Counted from the first letter of the stretch, positions 17,248 through 26,538 are shown. The stretch: 64,000 bases of DNA from an uncultured Flavobacteriaceae bacterium (GCA_947494695.1 CANLWB010000001.1:434001-498000), one strand, 5' to 3'. Notes: generated from the letters alone by a model not told the origin. Translations and numbers: made by a program.

Positions 17248-19746
17248 ATGTATGTCATAAAAAGAGACGGAAGAAAAGAGCAGGTCATGTTCGACAAAAT
17301 TACTGCCAGAGTAAGAAAATTGTGTTATGGGTTGAATGATTTAGTCGATCCATTAAAAGTAGCAATGCGTGTTATAGAAGGCTTGTACGATGGTGTAACC
17401 ACCAGCGAACTTGATAATTTGGCCGCAGAAATTGCTGCAACAATGACAACGGTGCATCCCGATTATGCCCGTTTAGCTGCACGTATTTCAGTTTCAAACT
17501 TGCATAAAAATACTAAGAAGTCTTTTAGCAATGTGATGGAAGACTTACATAAATATGTAAATCCAAGAACCGGTAAAGAAGCACCGCTTTTGTCTGATGA
17601 GGTTTATAATGTCATCATGGAGAACAAGGAGCGTCTGGATTCTACTATTATTTATAATCGTGATTTTGGTTACGATTATTTTGGCTTTAAAACCTTAGAG
17701 CGTTCGTATCTTTTAAAATTAAATGGGAAGATAGCAGAGCGCCCTCAGCACATGCTTATGCGCGTTTCAATAGGAATTCATTTAAATGATTTAGATGCTG
17801 CTATTGAGACCTATGAGTTAATGTCTAAAAAATACTTTACACACGCTACACCAACACTTTTTAATTCAGGTACACCAAAACCACAGATGTCGTCTTGCTT
17901 TCTTTTAACCATGAAAGACGATAGTATTGATGGTATTTACGACACTTTAAAGCAAACAGCAAAGATCTCGCAATCTGCTGGCGGAATAGGTTTATCTATG
18001 CATAACATACGTGCTACAGGTAGTTATATTGCCGGAACAAATGGTACCAGTAATGGTATTGTGCCTATGTTACGTGTGTTTAATGATACAGCGCGTTATG
18101 TAGACCAGGGAGGCGGAAAACGTAAAGGAAGCTTTGCAATTTACCTAGAACCCTGGCATGCCGATATTTTCGATTTTCTGGATTTAAAGAAAAACCACGG
18201 AAAAGAAGAAATGCGTGCGCGTGATTTGTTTTATGCCATGTGGATCCCGGATTTGTTTATGAAACGTGTAGAACAAGATGCAGAATGGACATTAATGTGT
18301 CCTAATGAATGTCCTGGGTTACCAGACATACATAGTGAGGAGTTTGAAGCACTATACACGAAATTTGAGGAAGAAGGAAAAGGGCGTAAAACAGTAAAAG
18401 CAAGAGAGCTCTGGGAGAAAATATTAGAATCTCAAATAGAAACAGGGACACCTTACATGCTTTATAAAGATTCGGCTAACCGTAAGTCAAATCAGCAAAA
18501 TTTAGGAACCATTCGTTCTTCAAATTTATGTACTGAGATTTTAGAATATACATCCCCTGATGAAGTTGCCGTATGTAATCTGGCATCGATTGCCTTGCCG
18601 ATGTTTGTTAAGAATGGAGCGTTCGATCACAAAGAATTATTCCGAATTACAAAACGCGTGACCAAAAATTTAAACAGAGTTATAGATAGGAATTACTATC
18701 CGGTACCAGAGGCCGAAAAATCAAATATGCGTCACAGACCTATTGGATTAGGGGTACAGGGGTTAGCAGATACGTTTATTCAGTTACGTATGCCTTTTAC
18801 TAGTGATGAAGCTAAAAAAATGAACCAGGATATTTTTGAAACACTGTACTACGCTGCCGTTACAGCGAGTATGGAAGAAGCAAAAATAGATGGGCCGTAC
18901 GAAACCTACGAAGGGTCTCCAATTAGTGAAGGTAAATTTCAGCACAACTTATGGAACCTAAAGGACGAAGAATTAAGTGGTAACTGGGATTGGGAAAAAT
19001 TACGTAAGCAAGTGAAAAAGCATGGTGTACGTAACTCGTTGTTAGTTGCACCTATGCCAACAGCATCAACATCTCAAATTCTTGGAAATAATGAGTGTTT
19101 CGAACCTTACACGTCTAATATCTATACGCGTCGAGTATTATCTGGCGAGTTTATTGTAGTCAATAAACATTTGTTAGAAGATTTAGTTGATCTTGGACTT
19201 TGGAACGAGAGTTTGAAGCAAGATATTATGAGGGCTAACGGATCAATTCAGGCTATCGAAGGTATTCCACAAGACATTAAGGAGCTTTATAAAACAGTTT
19301 GGGAACTTAGTATGAAGGATATTATAGATATGTCTCGACAAAGAGGGTATTTTATAGATCAGTCACAATCACTTAACCTGTTTATGGAAGGAGCAACTAT
19401 GGCTAAATTGACATCGATGCACTTTTATGCATGGAAAAGTGGCTTAAAAACCGGGATGTATTACTTACGTACCAAGAGTGCCGTAGATGCAATTAAATTT
19501 ACGTTGCAGTCGGCTAAAAAAGAAGAACCAATAGCAGAAGCTGTTGAAGTTAATAATAAAGATGCCGCCTTAGAAGAAAAAGAAGAGTCAAAGAAAAAGA
19601 AGCTAGCAGCGCAAAACGCAGCTAAATTTGCGAAGCAGAAAGAAAAAGCACCAGAAGTAGAACCTATGACTGCAGAAGAAATGAAAGCACTTATAGCACA
19701 GGCTAAAGCTGGAGAAGGAGACGACTGCTTAATGTGCGGATCTTAA
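17248..19746 (+). CDS. nrdA: ribonucleoside-diphosphate reductase, class Ia large subunit
   Basis: An 832-residue R1 protein. It begins with an ATP-cone (about 1-90, starting [16 protein letters not shown]), which carries allosteric activity control. Visible catalytic-barrel landmarks are PQMSSCFLL (substrate cysteine), [13 protein letters not shown] and [10 protein letters not shown] (radical cysteine and E), and [17 protein letters not shown]. The C-terminal tail ends DDCLMCGS, the CxxC shuttle that re-reduces the active site. Between the barrel and tail lies a lysine/glutamate-rich linker (about 765-815) longer than in E. coli. It works with NrdB upstream to make dNDPs. A strong terminator follows. 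Confidence 0.97.
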   Translation: MYVIKRDGRKEQVMFDKITARVRKLCYGLNDLVDPLKVAMRVIEGLYDGVTTSELDNLAAEIAATMTTVHPDYARLAARISVSNLHKNTKKSFSNVMEDLHKYVNPRTGKEAPLLSDEVYNVIMENKERLDSTIIYNRDFGYDYFGFKTLERSYLLKLNGKIAERPQHMLMRVSIGIHLNDLDAAIETYELMSKKYFTHATPTLFNSGTPKPQMSSCFLLTMKDDSIDGIYDTLKQTAKISQSAGGIGLSMHNIRATGSYIAGTNGTSNGIVPMLRVFNDTARYVDQGGGKRKGSFAIYLEPWHADIFDFLDLKKNHGKEEMRARDLFYAMWIPDLFMKRVEQDAEWTLMCPNECPGLPDIHSEEFEALYTKFEEEGKGRKTVKARELWEKILESQIETGTPYMLYKDSANRKSNQQNLGTIRSSNLCTEILEYTSPDEVAVCNLASIALPMFVKNGAFDHKELFRITKRVTKNLNRVIDRNYYPVPEAEKSNMRHRPIGLGVQGLADTFIQLRMPFTSDEAKKMNQDIFETLYYAAVTASMEEAKIDGPYETYEGSPISEGKFQHNLWNLKDEELSGNWDWEKLRKQVKKHGVRNSLLVAPMPTASTSQILGNNECFEPYTSNIYTRRVLSGEFIVVNKHLLEDLVDLGLWNESLKQDIMRANGSIQAIEGIPQDIKELYKTVWELSMKDIIDMSRQRGYFIDQSQSLNLFMEGATMAKLTSMHFYAWKSGLKTGMYYLRTKSAVDAIKFTLQSAKKEEPIAEAVEVNNKDAALEEKEESKKKKLAAQNAAKFAKQKEKAPEVEPMTAEEMKALIAQAKAGEGDDCLMCGS

Positions 19747-19772
19747 TTAAATTTCATTTAAAATAGGTTAAA

Positions 19773-19799
19773 AGGCACCCGATTAAGGTGCCTTTTTTT
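19773..19799 (+). terminator. rho-independent terminator of nrdA
   Basis: AGGCACC (19773-19779) pairs with GGTGCCT (19787-19793) and is followed by seven T's. It also argues against the TTG at 19798 as start of the next gene. Confidence 0.9.
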
Positions 19800-19821
19800 G
19801 TCCGTTAGAAATTATAAAACC

Positions 19822-20271
19822 ATGAAAGAAACAATTTGTAGGTTAGAAGATTTGGTAAGAAAAGGGTTGGCGTATGTGTTAACGTCTGCCGAGCAGGTAC
19901 TTGTTAAGAAACCGTTGCCTAACAAGTGGTCTAAAAAGGAAATTTTAGGACATCTTATTGATTCTGGAATACATAATTTACAGCGATTTACTGAAATTCA
20001 TAGAGCTGTCAAACCTTACAAAATTAGAAAATACGAGCAGGATGATTTGGTTATTGCCAACCATTATCAACATGCAGATATCGAAGAAATTTCAGATTTT
20101 TGGGTGGCCGTCAATAAAAGGATTGCCTACATTATGAATCAACAAACAGAGGAAACACTTCAATATACCATAGAACTGGATCATCGAGAAATAAGAGACC
20201 TAAGGTTTCTAATGGTGGATTATGTCGAGCATTTGGAACATCACCTAAACCAAATAGTTCAAACGGTTTAA
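19822..20271 (+). CDS. DinB family protein
   Basis: A 149-residue DinB-superfamily protein from ATG 19822. A longer frame could start at TTG 19798, but that codon lies in the T-run of the nrdA terminator, so I prefer the ATG. The histidine triad is H44 (ILGHLIDSG), H137 and H141 (VEHLEHHLNQ). It resembles the smaller DinB_2-type members that bind a metal in a four-helix bundle. Reaction unknown. It is the third DinB gene in the window and is not adjacent to the other two. Confidence 0.85.
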   Translation: MKETICRLEDLVRKGLAYVLTSAEQVLVKKPLPNKWSKKEILGHLIDSGIHNLQRFTEIHRAVKPYKIRKYEQDDLVIANHYQHADIEEISDFWVAVNKRIAYIMNQQTEETLQYTIELDHREIRDLRFLMVDYVEHLEHHLNQIVQTV

Positions 20272-20310
20272 ATAACGCCGGTTTTTAGGTTAAAATGGAT
20301 AATTAGAGTC

Positions 20311-20338
20311 TTGACATATTTTAGTAAATAAACCTTTG
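20311..20338 (+). promoter_or_regulatory. candidate promoter of a small RNA
   Basis: TTGACAT starts at 20311 and AACCTTTG lies at 20331-20338, with 17 bases between TTG and the -7 box. The -7 box deviates from TAnnTTTG at the first base. No gene follows on this strand before the terminator at 20521. Confidence 0.5.
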
Positions 20339-20343
20339 CAATT

Positions 20344-20548
20344 TCGAACGTTACTGAAACTAAAATGTATTTTGATTGAAAGTCCCTAGCATAGCTAACG
20401 AGTATCTCATGCTTCGTCCCCAGTCTGTCTACTGCTAAGTGGCGACATAAGAAACAGCTGTTTTTTAAATCATTGATTCAGATTTATAATATAAGTTACA
20501 TCGAACTAATTAATTAAAAAAGCATCCCATATTGGGATGCTTTTTTAA
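20344..20548 (+). ncRNA. candidate structured small RNA
   Basis: The region between the DinB gene and the OmpA-like gene has a promoter (20311-20338), no open frame of note, and a strong terminator (20521-20547). The middle folds well. ACGAGTAT (20398-20405) pairs with ATGCTTCGT (20409-20417) around a three-base loop with one bulge. Outside it, TAG and TAGCA (20387-20394) pair with CTA-c-TGCTA (20429-20437), and GTCCC (20382-20386) with GG and GAC (20441-20446). A weak alternative 3' end is the AAACAGCTGTTTTTT palindrome near 20452-20466. A 6S-type RNA is one possibility to test; I cannot confirm the class. Confidence 0.45.
20521..20547. terminator. bidirectional terminator
   Basis: AGCATCCCA and TGGGATGCT form a perfect nine-pair stem with loop TAT. 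T-runs flank it in both directions, so it can end both the small RNA (rightward) and the OmpA-like lipoprotein gene (leftward). Confidence 0.9.
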
Positions 20549-20567
20549 TTCTAAACGTGGTGTATAC

Positions 20568-21431
20568 TTAATTTGATATTGTACTTTCGGCAACCGAATT
20601 ATCGTTTTCAGCCATTAAAGCAAAAAATTTGTTAAGATTTGGAAGAATAATAATTCTTGTTCTTCTATTTTTCGCTCTGTTTTCTCTAGAATCATTTTGT
20701 GCAATAGGCTGATAACTGCTTCTACCTGATGCAATTAATTTCTCTGGTGCCACATTGTGCTTTTTTTGTAGTCTACGTACAACAGAAGTTGATCTTAAGA
20801 CACTTAAATCCCAATTATCTGCAATAGTTGTAGTATTTATAGATCTGGAATCAGTATGCCCTTCGACCATAACCTCTAAACTAGGCTCAGAGTTAATAAC
20901 ATCGGCTAATTTCTTTAAAACAGGATCGGCTTTAGAGCTTAACCTGTAACTACCAGTATTAAACAACATGTCGTCTGCAATAGAAATCATAACAACCGTT
21001 TTATTGATGTCTACAGCAAAATCTTCGCTTTCATCGATATTACTTTCGTTAATTGTTTTTTCAAGATTGTAAGCAACAGCAAGATTCATAGAATCTTTAA
21101 GTGTTTTTGCGTTACTTAATTTAGCAGGGTCAACATTTTTTAAAGTCTCACGCATTCTTGCTTTTGTCTTATTAGACATTACGGCTGCATTTTCTACAAC
21201 TTCTAATTTAGAATCATTAGACTCTTTAAGAGCTTCTATTTTAGAGTTGTAAGCGTCAACTCTAGCTTGAATTTTACTAAACTTGGCTTCTAGATTTTCA
21301 TTAGCAACTTTTGATTTTTGTAATTCGCTTTTAATCTCTCCGTTTTCTTGTTCAAGAGCCATGTATTTTTTCTTTGAAACACATGAAAGTGCAAAAATAG
21401 CTATTAATAGCAAAGCTGAAATTTTCTTCAT
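20568..21431 (-). CDS. OmpA-family lipoprotein
   Basis: A 287-residue outer-membrane-associated lipoprotein. The signal ends in ALSC with Cys17. Residues about 22-85 are a predicted coiled coil (LEQENGEIKSELQ..., heptad-like), and residues about 145-265 form an OmpA-C domain with VEGHTDSR, NWDLSVLRSTSVVRRL and RAKNRRTRIIILP, which binds peptidoglycan diaminopimelate. The arrangement lipid anchor, coiled coil, OmpA-C fits an envelope tether. The last twenty or so residues after the domain are unique. Monocistronic, ending at the bidirectional terminator. Confidence 0.92.
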   Translation of the reverse strand: MKKISALLLIAIFALSCVSKKKYMALEQENGEIKSELQKSKVANENLEAKFSKIQARVDAYNSKIEALKESNDSKLEVVENAAVMSNKTKARMRETLKNVDPAKLSNAKTLKDSMNLAVAYNLEKTINESNIDESEDFAVDINKTVVMISIADDMLFNTGSYRLSSKADPVLKKLADVINSEPSLEVMVEGHTDSRSINTTTIADNWDLSVLRSTSVVRRLQKKHNVAPEKLIASGRSSYQPIAQNDSRENRAKNRRTRIIILPNLNKFFALMAENDNSVAESTISN

Positions 21432-21586
21432 AATATATAATGGTCATTAGGTTATATAGGCTATTTACGTTTAAAGTATATATTTAGACGTTGAAAGGGT
21501 GGTATTTTTTTATGGGAACAAAAAATAAGGTATTTCGGCGTTGTTTTTTTATATTTTATCTGTTTCATCCTGCTGTGGAATTGCGT

Positions 21587-21662
21587 TGTCATCCAGAGAG
21601 AGGTACGAGCGAAGGATCTCGAATTATTCCATTATAGATTCTTCACTGCGTTCTGGATGACA
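21587..21662. repeat. REP-like palindromic repeat, copy 1
   Basis: TGTCATCCAGA at the left is the inverse of TCTGGATGACA at the right. Inside, GCGAAGGATCTCG pairs imperfectly with AGATTCTTCACTGCG. This layout matches short interspersed palindromes common between genes in flavobacteria. Confidence 0.65.
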
Positions 21663-21683
21663 GGGTGCAGAAAATAACAATTG

Positions 21684-21767
21684 CGTCATCATCCAAAGGG
21701 AGGCACGAACGAAGGCTCTCAAACAAGTTCACCATTGATTATTCATTACGTTTATCTGGCTAGACAG
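21684..21767. repeat. REP-like palindromic repeat, degenerate copy 2
   Basis: A second copy starts about 97 bases after the first. GTCATCATCCAAAGGGAGGCACGAACGAAGGCTCTC matches copy 1's left half with substitutions, and its right half (GATTATTCATTACGTTTATCTGGCTAGACA) is more decayed. Confidence 0.55.
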
Positions 21768-21826
21768 GTATCCATAGCCTATTTTAATTCTTGCATTTAA
21801 AGAGTTCTAAAAAGGATAGATCTGCT

Positions 21827-24121
21827 CTATTCTTCTTCTTCAATGTTGTTATGACTCATGGGAATAGTTGCCGGCTCAACAGAACTATCATGTGCATTGT
21901 AATATTCTTGCAGAAGATTCATAGTGGCTGCTAACAAGTCTTTAGTTTCTAGCAATACTCCAAAATATAAAGTCGTGTTCTTAGGACTGGACTCCTCGGT
22001 TCTCGTACGTTCAACCTGCTTTTGAATTTTTTCTTGAAGCAGCCCCAGGATACGTTGCTTTTTTCTAAGGACATCACCAATCTCTTCAAAAGACCCCGAC
22101 GTAAATGCCGCTTTTGCGCTGTCAAATAGTTTTTCCAGAACCACATCAACCTCTTTAAGCTCCTTGATTTGGCTAAATTTAAGCTTTTTATGATTGTTGT
22201 TAACATGTTTAAAACTCACCTTAGAAATGTATTCTAAAGACTGTGCCATATCCTGTAGGTGACTTAAAATGTTTATATAAAAGTTACTTGCACTAACACT
22301 AGGTTCTTCAAGGTTCTTAATAAAGTAGAAAATATTGTCTCTTAGGTCTTCAATTTCATCGGAGAGCTTTGCAACGTTAGTTTTATTCTTTTTAAGCATT
22401 TTCAGGTTGTGCGTTGCTAACCCGTTGATGGCTCCTGTGTATATTTTGTTACCTCGCTTTACAACGTTGGCAATGTTGTTGGCGCTTTCAACAATAACCC
22501 CTTGCGTTGAGCTGCTTTCTGCTTTTTTCAGGCTATCTTCTGCCTTTAACTCTCTCGATTTTTTTCTGTGGGTTAGGTAGTTTCTAACTAATAAAATACA
22601 AGCGATGGTTAATAACGCAGCAAGCGCATAGGCCTCACCATAAAATAAGATTAGTGCCATGACGGCAGCAGCTAAAAACGCGACTAGGGCTGTGAAAAAC
22701 CATCCTCCAATAACATTAAGTACTCCCGCTACCCTATAAACGGCACTTTCGCTACCCCAGGCACGATCGGCCAGAGATGTACCCATAGCTACCATAAAGG
22801 TGACATAAGTTGTAGATAGTGGCAATTTCATGGACGTCGCTAGCGAAATAAGTACGCTGGCTACCATAAGGTTTACTGCCGCTCTTACTAAATCGAAAGC
22901 CGGTAAATCTTCAGATTTGATAGCTGGAGAAACCGGAGGTTTTACAAATTGCTTTTCAATATATTTTTTTGTCGATTTTGGAAGGGCGTTGTTAAAAGAA
23001 TCAGATATGGCCATACTGGATCGCACAATGTATCTGGATAGAAAATTAGGTTCAAAGCGTTCTTTAACATCATCCTGACGTGATAAATCTACTGAGGTTT
23101 TTACCACGGCTTTTGCTTTGCTTGAAAACCAAAGGGTTAATACCATAATTAGACCTGCAATAAGCAATAAATAAGGTTCTGTGGCCACAGGTTCGCCAAG
23201 TGCGACCATTGGGAAATTAGAAGGCAATACATTACTTACAGACCATGCTTCCCAGGAATTAAAGGCGGCTATAGGCACACCGATAAAGTTTACCAGATCG
23301 TTTCCTGCAAAGGCTACTGCAAGTGCGAATGTACCCACTACGATAATAATTTTATAGATGTTTGTTTTTAATAAAACAATTAGTGCCAGTGATAATAAGG
23401 TAAAAAGAACAAAGCCAATGCCAATCACCATAAATGAGTTATCAGATATGAGGCTCTTAACACCATCATTCATAAAGGACGCATTTTTAATTCCTTTAAT
23501 AAGAATAAAGTACATGATGGAAGTTACTGCAAAACCACTAAAAATGGCTCCAACCATTTTTGGTTTGGAATTAAAATTAAATGATAAAAGAAGCCTTGAA
23601 ATCAATTGAACGATGGCTCCCACAGAAAAGGCCACAAAGACGGATAACAAGATCCCTAGAATAATTTCTATGGCTTTATCATTGTTAATATAGTTTCCAA
23701 CATCTAGAAGCGTAAGATTACTATCTGCATATATTTTTATAATCGCCATACAAACAGAAGCTCCCAAAAGCTCAAATACAATGGAAACGGTTGTCGATGT
23801 AGGAAGTCCTAGCGTATTAAAGAAATCGAGTAGGAGAATGTCTGTAATCATAACGGCCATAAATATGATCATGATCTCATCGAACATAAACTCACCCGGG
23901 ACGAAGATTCCCTTTCTGGCAACCTCCATCATACCACTGGAAGACATGGCTCCAAAGGCCACGCCTATACTGGCGACGATCATTATAGTTTTAAAAGAGA
24001 CGGCTTTAGAACCTATGGCAGAGTTAAGAAAGTTTACCGCATCATTACTTACACCAACTATTAAATCCGCAACTGCTAGAAATACAAGTGCGATTAACAT
24101 AAAAATGTAAATGTTTTCCAT
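21827..24121 (-). CDS. inorganic phosphate transporter (Pit/PHO4) with PhoU-like C-terminal domain
   Basis: A 764-residue protein. The N-terminal two thirds (about 1-510) are a PHO4-type transporter with many membrane helices and two inverted signature repeats: VGVSNDAVNFLNSAIGSKAV and LPTSTTVSIVFELLGASV near the start, and AFAGNDLVNFIGVPIAAF and LPLSTTYVTFMVAMGTSL later. The last 250 residues are soluble and helical (LKMLKKNKTNVAKLSDEIEDL...), like PhoU/DUF47 domains. It imports phosphate with a cation. Immediately upstream, two TTAACA-like hexamers 11 bp apart sit 20 bp beyond a TTTG-type -7 box, suggesting phosphate-starvation control. It is the first member of an apparent phosphate cluster reaching to 31.6 kb. 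Confidence 0.93.
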   Translation of the reverse strand: MENIYIFMLIALVFLAVADLIVGVSNDAVNFLNSAIGSKAVSFKTIMIVASIGVAFGAMSSSGMMEVARKGIFVPGEFMFDEIMIIFMAVMITDILLLDFFNTLGLPTSTTVSIVFELLGASVCMAIIKIYADSNLTLLDVGNYINNDKAIEIILGILLSVFVAFSVGAIVQLISRLLLSFNFNSKPKMVGAIFSGFAVTSIMYFILIKGIKNASFMNDGVKSLISDNSFMVIGIGFVLFTLLSLALIVLLKTNIYKIIIVVGTFALAVAFAGNDLVNFIGVPIAAFNSWEAWSVSNVLPSNFPMVALGEPVATEPYLLLIAGLIMVLTLWFSSKAKAVVKTSVDLSRQDDVKERFEPNFLSRYIVRSSMAISDSFNNALPKSTKKYIEKQFVKPPVSPAIKSEDLPAFDLVRAAVNLMVASVLISLATSMKLPLSTTYVTFMVAMGTSLADRAWGSESAVYRVAGVLNVIGGWFFTALVAFLAAAVMALILFYGEAYALAALLTIACILLVRNYLTHRKKSRELKAEDSLKKAESSSTQGVIVESANNIANVVKRGNKIYTGAINGLATHNLKMLKKNKTNVAKLSDEIEDLRDNIFYFIKNLEEPSVSASNFYINILSHLQDMAQSLEYISKVSFKHVNNNHKKLKFSQIKELKEVDVVLEKLFDSAKAAFTSGSFEEIGDVLRKKQRILGLLQEKIQKQVERTRTEESSPKNTTLYFGVLLETKDLLAATMNLLQEYYNAHDSSVEPATIPMSHNNIEEEE

Positions 24122-24149
24122 GTAAATTATAGTGAAAAGATATTGAAGG

Positions 24150-24194
24150 CAAATGTCTAATTTTAAATTGAACTCAATGTTATGGAAATGTTAT
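24150..24194 (-). promoter_or_regulatory. Pho-box-like promoter of the Pit transporter
   Basis: On the minus strand, ATAACA occurs at 24194-24189 and 24183-24178 (period 11), followed 20 bases later by GACATTTG (24157-24150) as a -7 box. TTAACA direct repeats with five-base spacers are the B. subtilis PhoP consensus, and PhoB also uses an 11-bp repeat. The same distance to the -7 box recurs at 30846/30867 and 31555/31576. Confidence 0.6.
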
Positions 24195-24314
24195 GTTCTA
24201 AGGAATTGGTATAAAAGTTTAGGGCTATATAACCTGCTGCTTACTAATAACTTAATGGTTTTAAGAATTGTGTTAATTTTTAATGAATTGATATGCAGGT
24301 AGTTGCATGCTCAA

Positions 24315-24353
24315 TGTTAACTTAATGTTATGTAAGTGTTGTTTGAATGTAAA
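24315..24353 (-). promoter_or_regulatory. four-unit Pho-box-like array between divergent genes
   Basis: Four hexamers start at exactly 24315, 24326, 24337 and 24348; on the minus strand they read TTTACA, ACAACA, ATAACA and TTAACA. All end in ACA. The array lies eight bases upstream of the -7 box of the rightward gene (24362) but points toward the leftward Pit gene. Confidence 0.55.
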
Positions 24354-24369
24354 ATAATATATATATTTG
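24339..24369 (+). promoter_or_regulatory. promoter of the small repeat-protein gene
   Basis: TTG at 24339-24341 and TATATTTG at 24362-24369 are 20 bases apart, a canonical Bacteroidota promoter. The ATG follows at 24402. Confidence 0.6.
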
Positions 24370-24401
24370 TTATAGAATTATTAATTAAACCCCATGTGAA
24401 G

Positions 24402-24755
24402 ATGAAAAGATATATTACAATATTAGCAGTTTTATTTGTAGGGGTATCTGTTTTTGCACAGCAAAAAAGAGACCTAAAACATAATAAAGATACGAATTTA
24501 ATAGAAGTTGTTTATTACCATGATAATGGTGTTGTAAGTCAAACCGGAGCTTACACGACCGATGGTAAGTTACATGGCGAATGGTTAAGCTTTAATGCCG
24601 AAGGTAAAAAAACAATTTCTGCGAAGTATAACGAAGGTAAGAAAGTTGGCAAGTGGTATTACTGGACCGATGGAGTAGTGAAAGAAGTCGATTATAATGC
24701 CAATGTAATTGCCGGTTTAAAAGAATCTGAAACCCAAGGAAACGACGGGTTATAG
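24402..24755 (+). CDS. small exported MORN-like (YwqK-type) repeat protein
   Basis: A 117-residue protein from ATG 24402; a longer frame begins at 24336, but that would put 22 residues ahead of an obvious signal peptide (KRYITILAVLFVGVSVFAQQ) and start upstream of the promoter. The mature part holds MORN-like repeats: YYHDNGVVSQTGAYT-DGKLHGEWLSF and GKKTISAKYNEGKKVGKWYYWTDG. Similar proteins are often annotated as YwqK antitoxins or wrongly as nucleotidyl transferases; I see no evidence of either role. Its position between Pho-box-like arrays and the phosphate transporter suggests a role under phosphate limitation. A clear terminator follows. Confidence 0.7.
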   Translation: MKRYITILAVLFVGVSVFAQQKRDLKHNKDTNLIEVVYYHDNGVVSQTGAYTTDGKLHGEWLSFNAEGKKTISAKYNEGKKVGKWYYWTDGVVKEVDYNANVIAGLKESETQGNDGL

Positions 24756-24783
24756 TTTAAAAAGTTATATGTAATGTTAATGA

Positions 24784-24818
24784 AAAAACCTCCTAAAGAG
24801 TTCTTAGGAGGTTTTTTT
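24784..24818 (+). terminator. rho-independent terminator
   Basis: ACCTCCTAA (24788-24796) pairs with TTAGGAGGT (24804-24812) and is followed by seven T's; A's on the other flank let it also serve the convergent T9SS gene. Confidence 0.9.
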
Positions 24819-24855
24819 GTTAGTTAAAATAGTTCTAGTAAAGCAAGTCCAAGGC

Positions 24856-26196
24856 TTACTTTGAAATCTTTTTAGTACTCTCAGGTGTTTTAATAATATA
24901 TTTTCCGGAGGGTAATTGATTAATAATATTTTCCTCCTTGTCTTTAGAAATAACCTTTTCTGATTTTATTGTGCTTCCATTAAGATCAAAAATATCTATT
25001 CTATACGGTTTATTTTTTACTGAATTTGATTCACCTATGGTTTTAGCAGGGTGTCCAATATGTGAATTCACATATTCTAAAGGAATTGAATAAACCCCAG
25101 TTCTACCATGTAAATAGTTTTCTTCGTCAACAACTATTAACAGTTTATACCAACCATAACTTAGCTTATCTCCAACCGATGATCCGAGTAATTTAAAATT
25201 TCTAGGTCCATCTGGATTTAGAGTCGTTTCACCTGCTTTTAATTTTCCGTTGTATACTGCATGTGTTGGAAATTTAAAGTCATCTTCAGAGACCGTTCCA
25301 TCTTTTGAAATATAGAAGTGTATTTTTATCGGAGCCACAACGCCATCTCCGTCGCCTATATTTTTGAATAGTAGTCTGTTAAATAGAATAAAACCATTTT
25401 GAAACCGAGATAAAAAAATAGGATTGTTTGAACCAGTAGCATATCCTAATTCATAATTTCCCCAAGTTGGAGCTGAAAGTTCAGATTGACGATGTGGTTT
25501 ATAATGTGGAAATCCAGGACACCCATAATTTGAAGTACTTGAATATGTGTTGGGGCAGAGATCCTCATGATCTGGTACACCATCTCCATCAGAGTCACAA
25601 GAAATTGAAACAGCTGTGTCGTCGAAAGAAGAACCAAGTACTTCATAGTCGGGATCACCTTTTGTATAACTTCTAAGTTTAACATAATAATATTGTAAAC
25701 CATTCCCATCGCCTATATCTAAACGGTAAACCTTATTTAAAATCAGCGGAACATCAATATAAATATTTAATTTATGTTGAGTACCGGTTATATTATTGTT
25801 GCAAACCTTATTTTGAGCAGCTACTAGCGTACTACCTAGAGTTATGACCTTATGGTATTTCCAAGACAGATCATTACAGGAAAGTTCAACAGGATTAATA
25901 TTACTAGTGTCATCAATTAGATCTCCTTGATCGGAACATCGGTCTAAAGCTAAAATTACTTTATAATAGTACATTCCATCGCCTAAGTCGGCGTGGTATA
26001 CTTGATTTAAGTCCAGTTTATGCTCAAATAAATTGACTGGTAATTCTCCTAAATCAGATCCAGTACAATAGGAGTGAGTTGCGTTTCCCAAGCCACGACC
26101 TAGTTTCAATAATTTATGAAACTTATACTTCGGACATTGTTGAGAAAATACATTTGTAATAGATAAAAGGAATAGTAAACAAATAATTTTTTTCAT
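24856..26196 (-). CDS. secreted protein with thrombospondin-3-like motif and T9SS C-terminal domain
   Basis: A 446-residue protein with a signal peptide (KKIICLLFLLSITNVFSQQ). Two similar modules occupy about residues 20-190 (each with a KFHKLLKLG/KYHKVITLGSTL opening and a Y-x-x-D-x-GDG segment). A calcium-binding thrombospondin type 3-like motif follows, DSDGDGVPDHEDLCPN (about 200-216), then a beta domain (about 240-375) similar to CARDB folds, and a C-terminal domain ending PYRIDIFDLNGSTIKSEKV...GKYIIKT, typical of T9SS type A sorting. It is therefore probably exported to the surface. No enzymatic motif. It sits inside the phosphate cluster, but its own regulatory sequence is weak. Confidence 0.8.
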   Translation of the reverse strand: MKKIICLLFLLSITNVFSQQCPKYKFHKLLKLGRGLGNATHSYCTGSDLGELPVNLFEHKLDLNQVYHADLGDGMYYYKVILALDRCSDQGDLIDDTSNINPVELSCNDLSWKYHKVITLGSTLVAAQNKVCNNNITGTQHKLNIYIDVPLILNKVYRLDIGDGNGLQYYYVKLRSYTKGDPDYEVLGSSFDDTAVSISCDSDGDGVPDHEDLCPNTYSSTSNYGCPGFPHYKPHRQSELSAPTWGNYELGYATGSNNPIFLSRFQNGFILFNRLLFKNIGDGDGVVAPIKIHFYISKDGTVSEDDFKFPTHAVYNGKLKAGETTLNPDGPRNFKLLGSSVGDKLSYGWYKLLIVVDEENYLHGRTGVYSIPLEYVNSHIGHPAKTIGESNSVKNKPYRIDIFDLNGSTIKSEKVISKDKEENIINQLPSGKYIIKTPESTKKISK

Positions 26197-26536
26197 GAAA
26201 TTCGGGGTTTAAAATTTACATGAAATTAGTGATTTTCTATCTTTGAAGTCTCTTGCCTACATTAAGGTAAGTTTTTATTTATGTTTTGCTAATGTTATTA
26301 AAAATTTTACTCATATTGTTTCGATTATTCATATACAACTGAAAATAATACAAATATATATTATTCGTTTTACATTGTTGTTTAGGTGAAGATTATACTT
26401 CTCCTGACTCCATAAATCAAAAGAGCTATCTTCTATTGTTATTTTTTCCTATACAGAATCTATTTTCACACTTAAAGCCCTTAAGATGATATAGGGCGAG
26501 TTTTATATTATGTCTTATCTAACACAAAACTATGAA
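26197..26536. other. intergenic region with a weak two-unit Pho-box-like site
   Basis: On the minus strand ATAACA (26298-26293) and AAAACA (26287-26282) are 11 bp apart upstream of the T9SS gene, but no TTTG-type -7 box occurs at the distance seen elsewhere. Nothing else was recognised in this 340-base AT-rich stretch. Confidence 0.3.
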
Positions 26537-26538
26537 AG

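Noticed and set aside
19798-19821. TTG start that lengthens the third DinB protein by eight residues
   Set aside because: The codon lies in the T-run of the nrdA terminator; ATG 19822 is the sensible start.
22335-24110. Several plus-strand open frames opposite the Pit transporter gene
   Set aside because: They are out-of-frame shadows of a strongly supported membrane-protein gene and show no protein-like motifs.
24336-24401. N-terminal extension of the small repeat protein
   Set aside because: It would place 22 residues before a clear signal peptide and begin upstream of the TATATTTG promoter box.
24402-24755. Toxin-antitoxin assignment for the YwqK-like protein
   Set aside because: It has a signal peptide and MORN-like repeats and no toxin gene next to it; the antitoxin label is a database habit.
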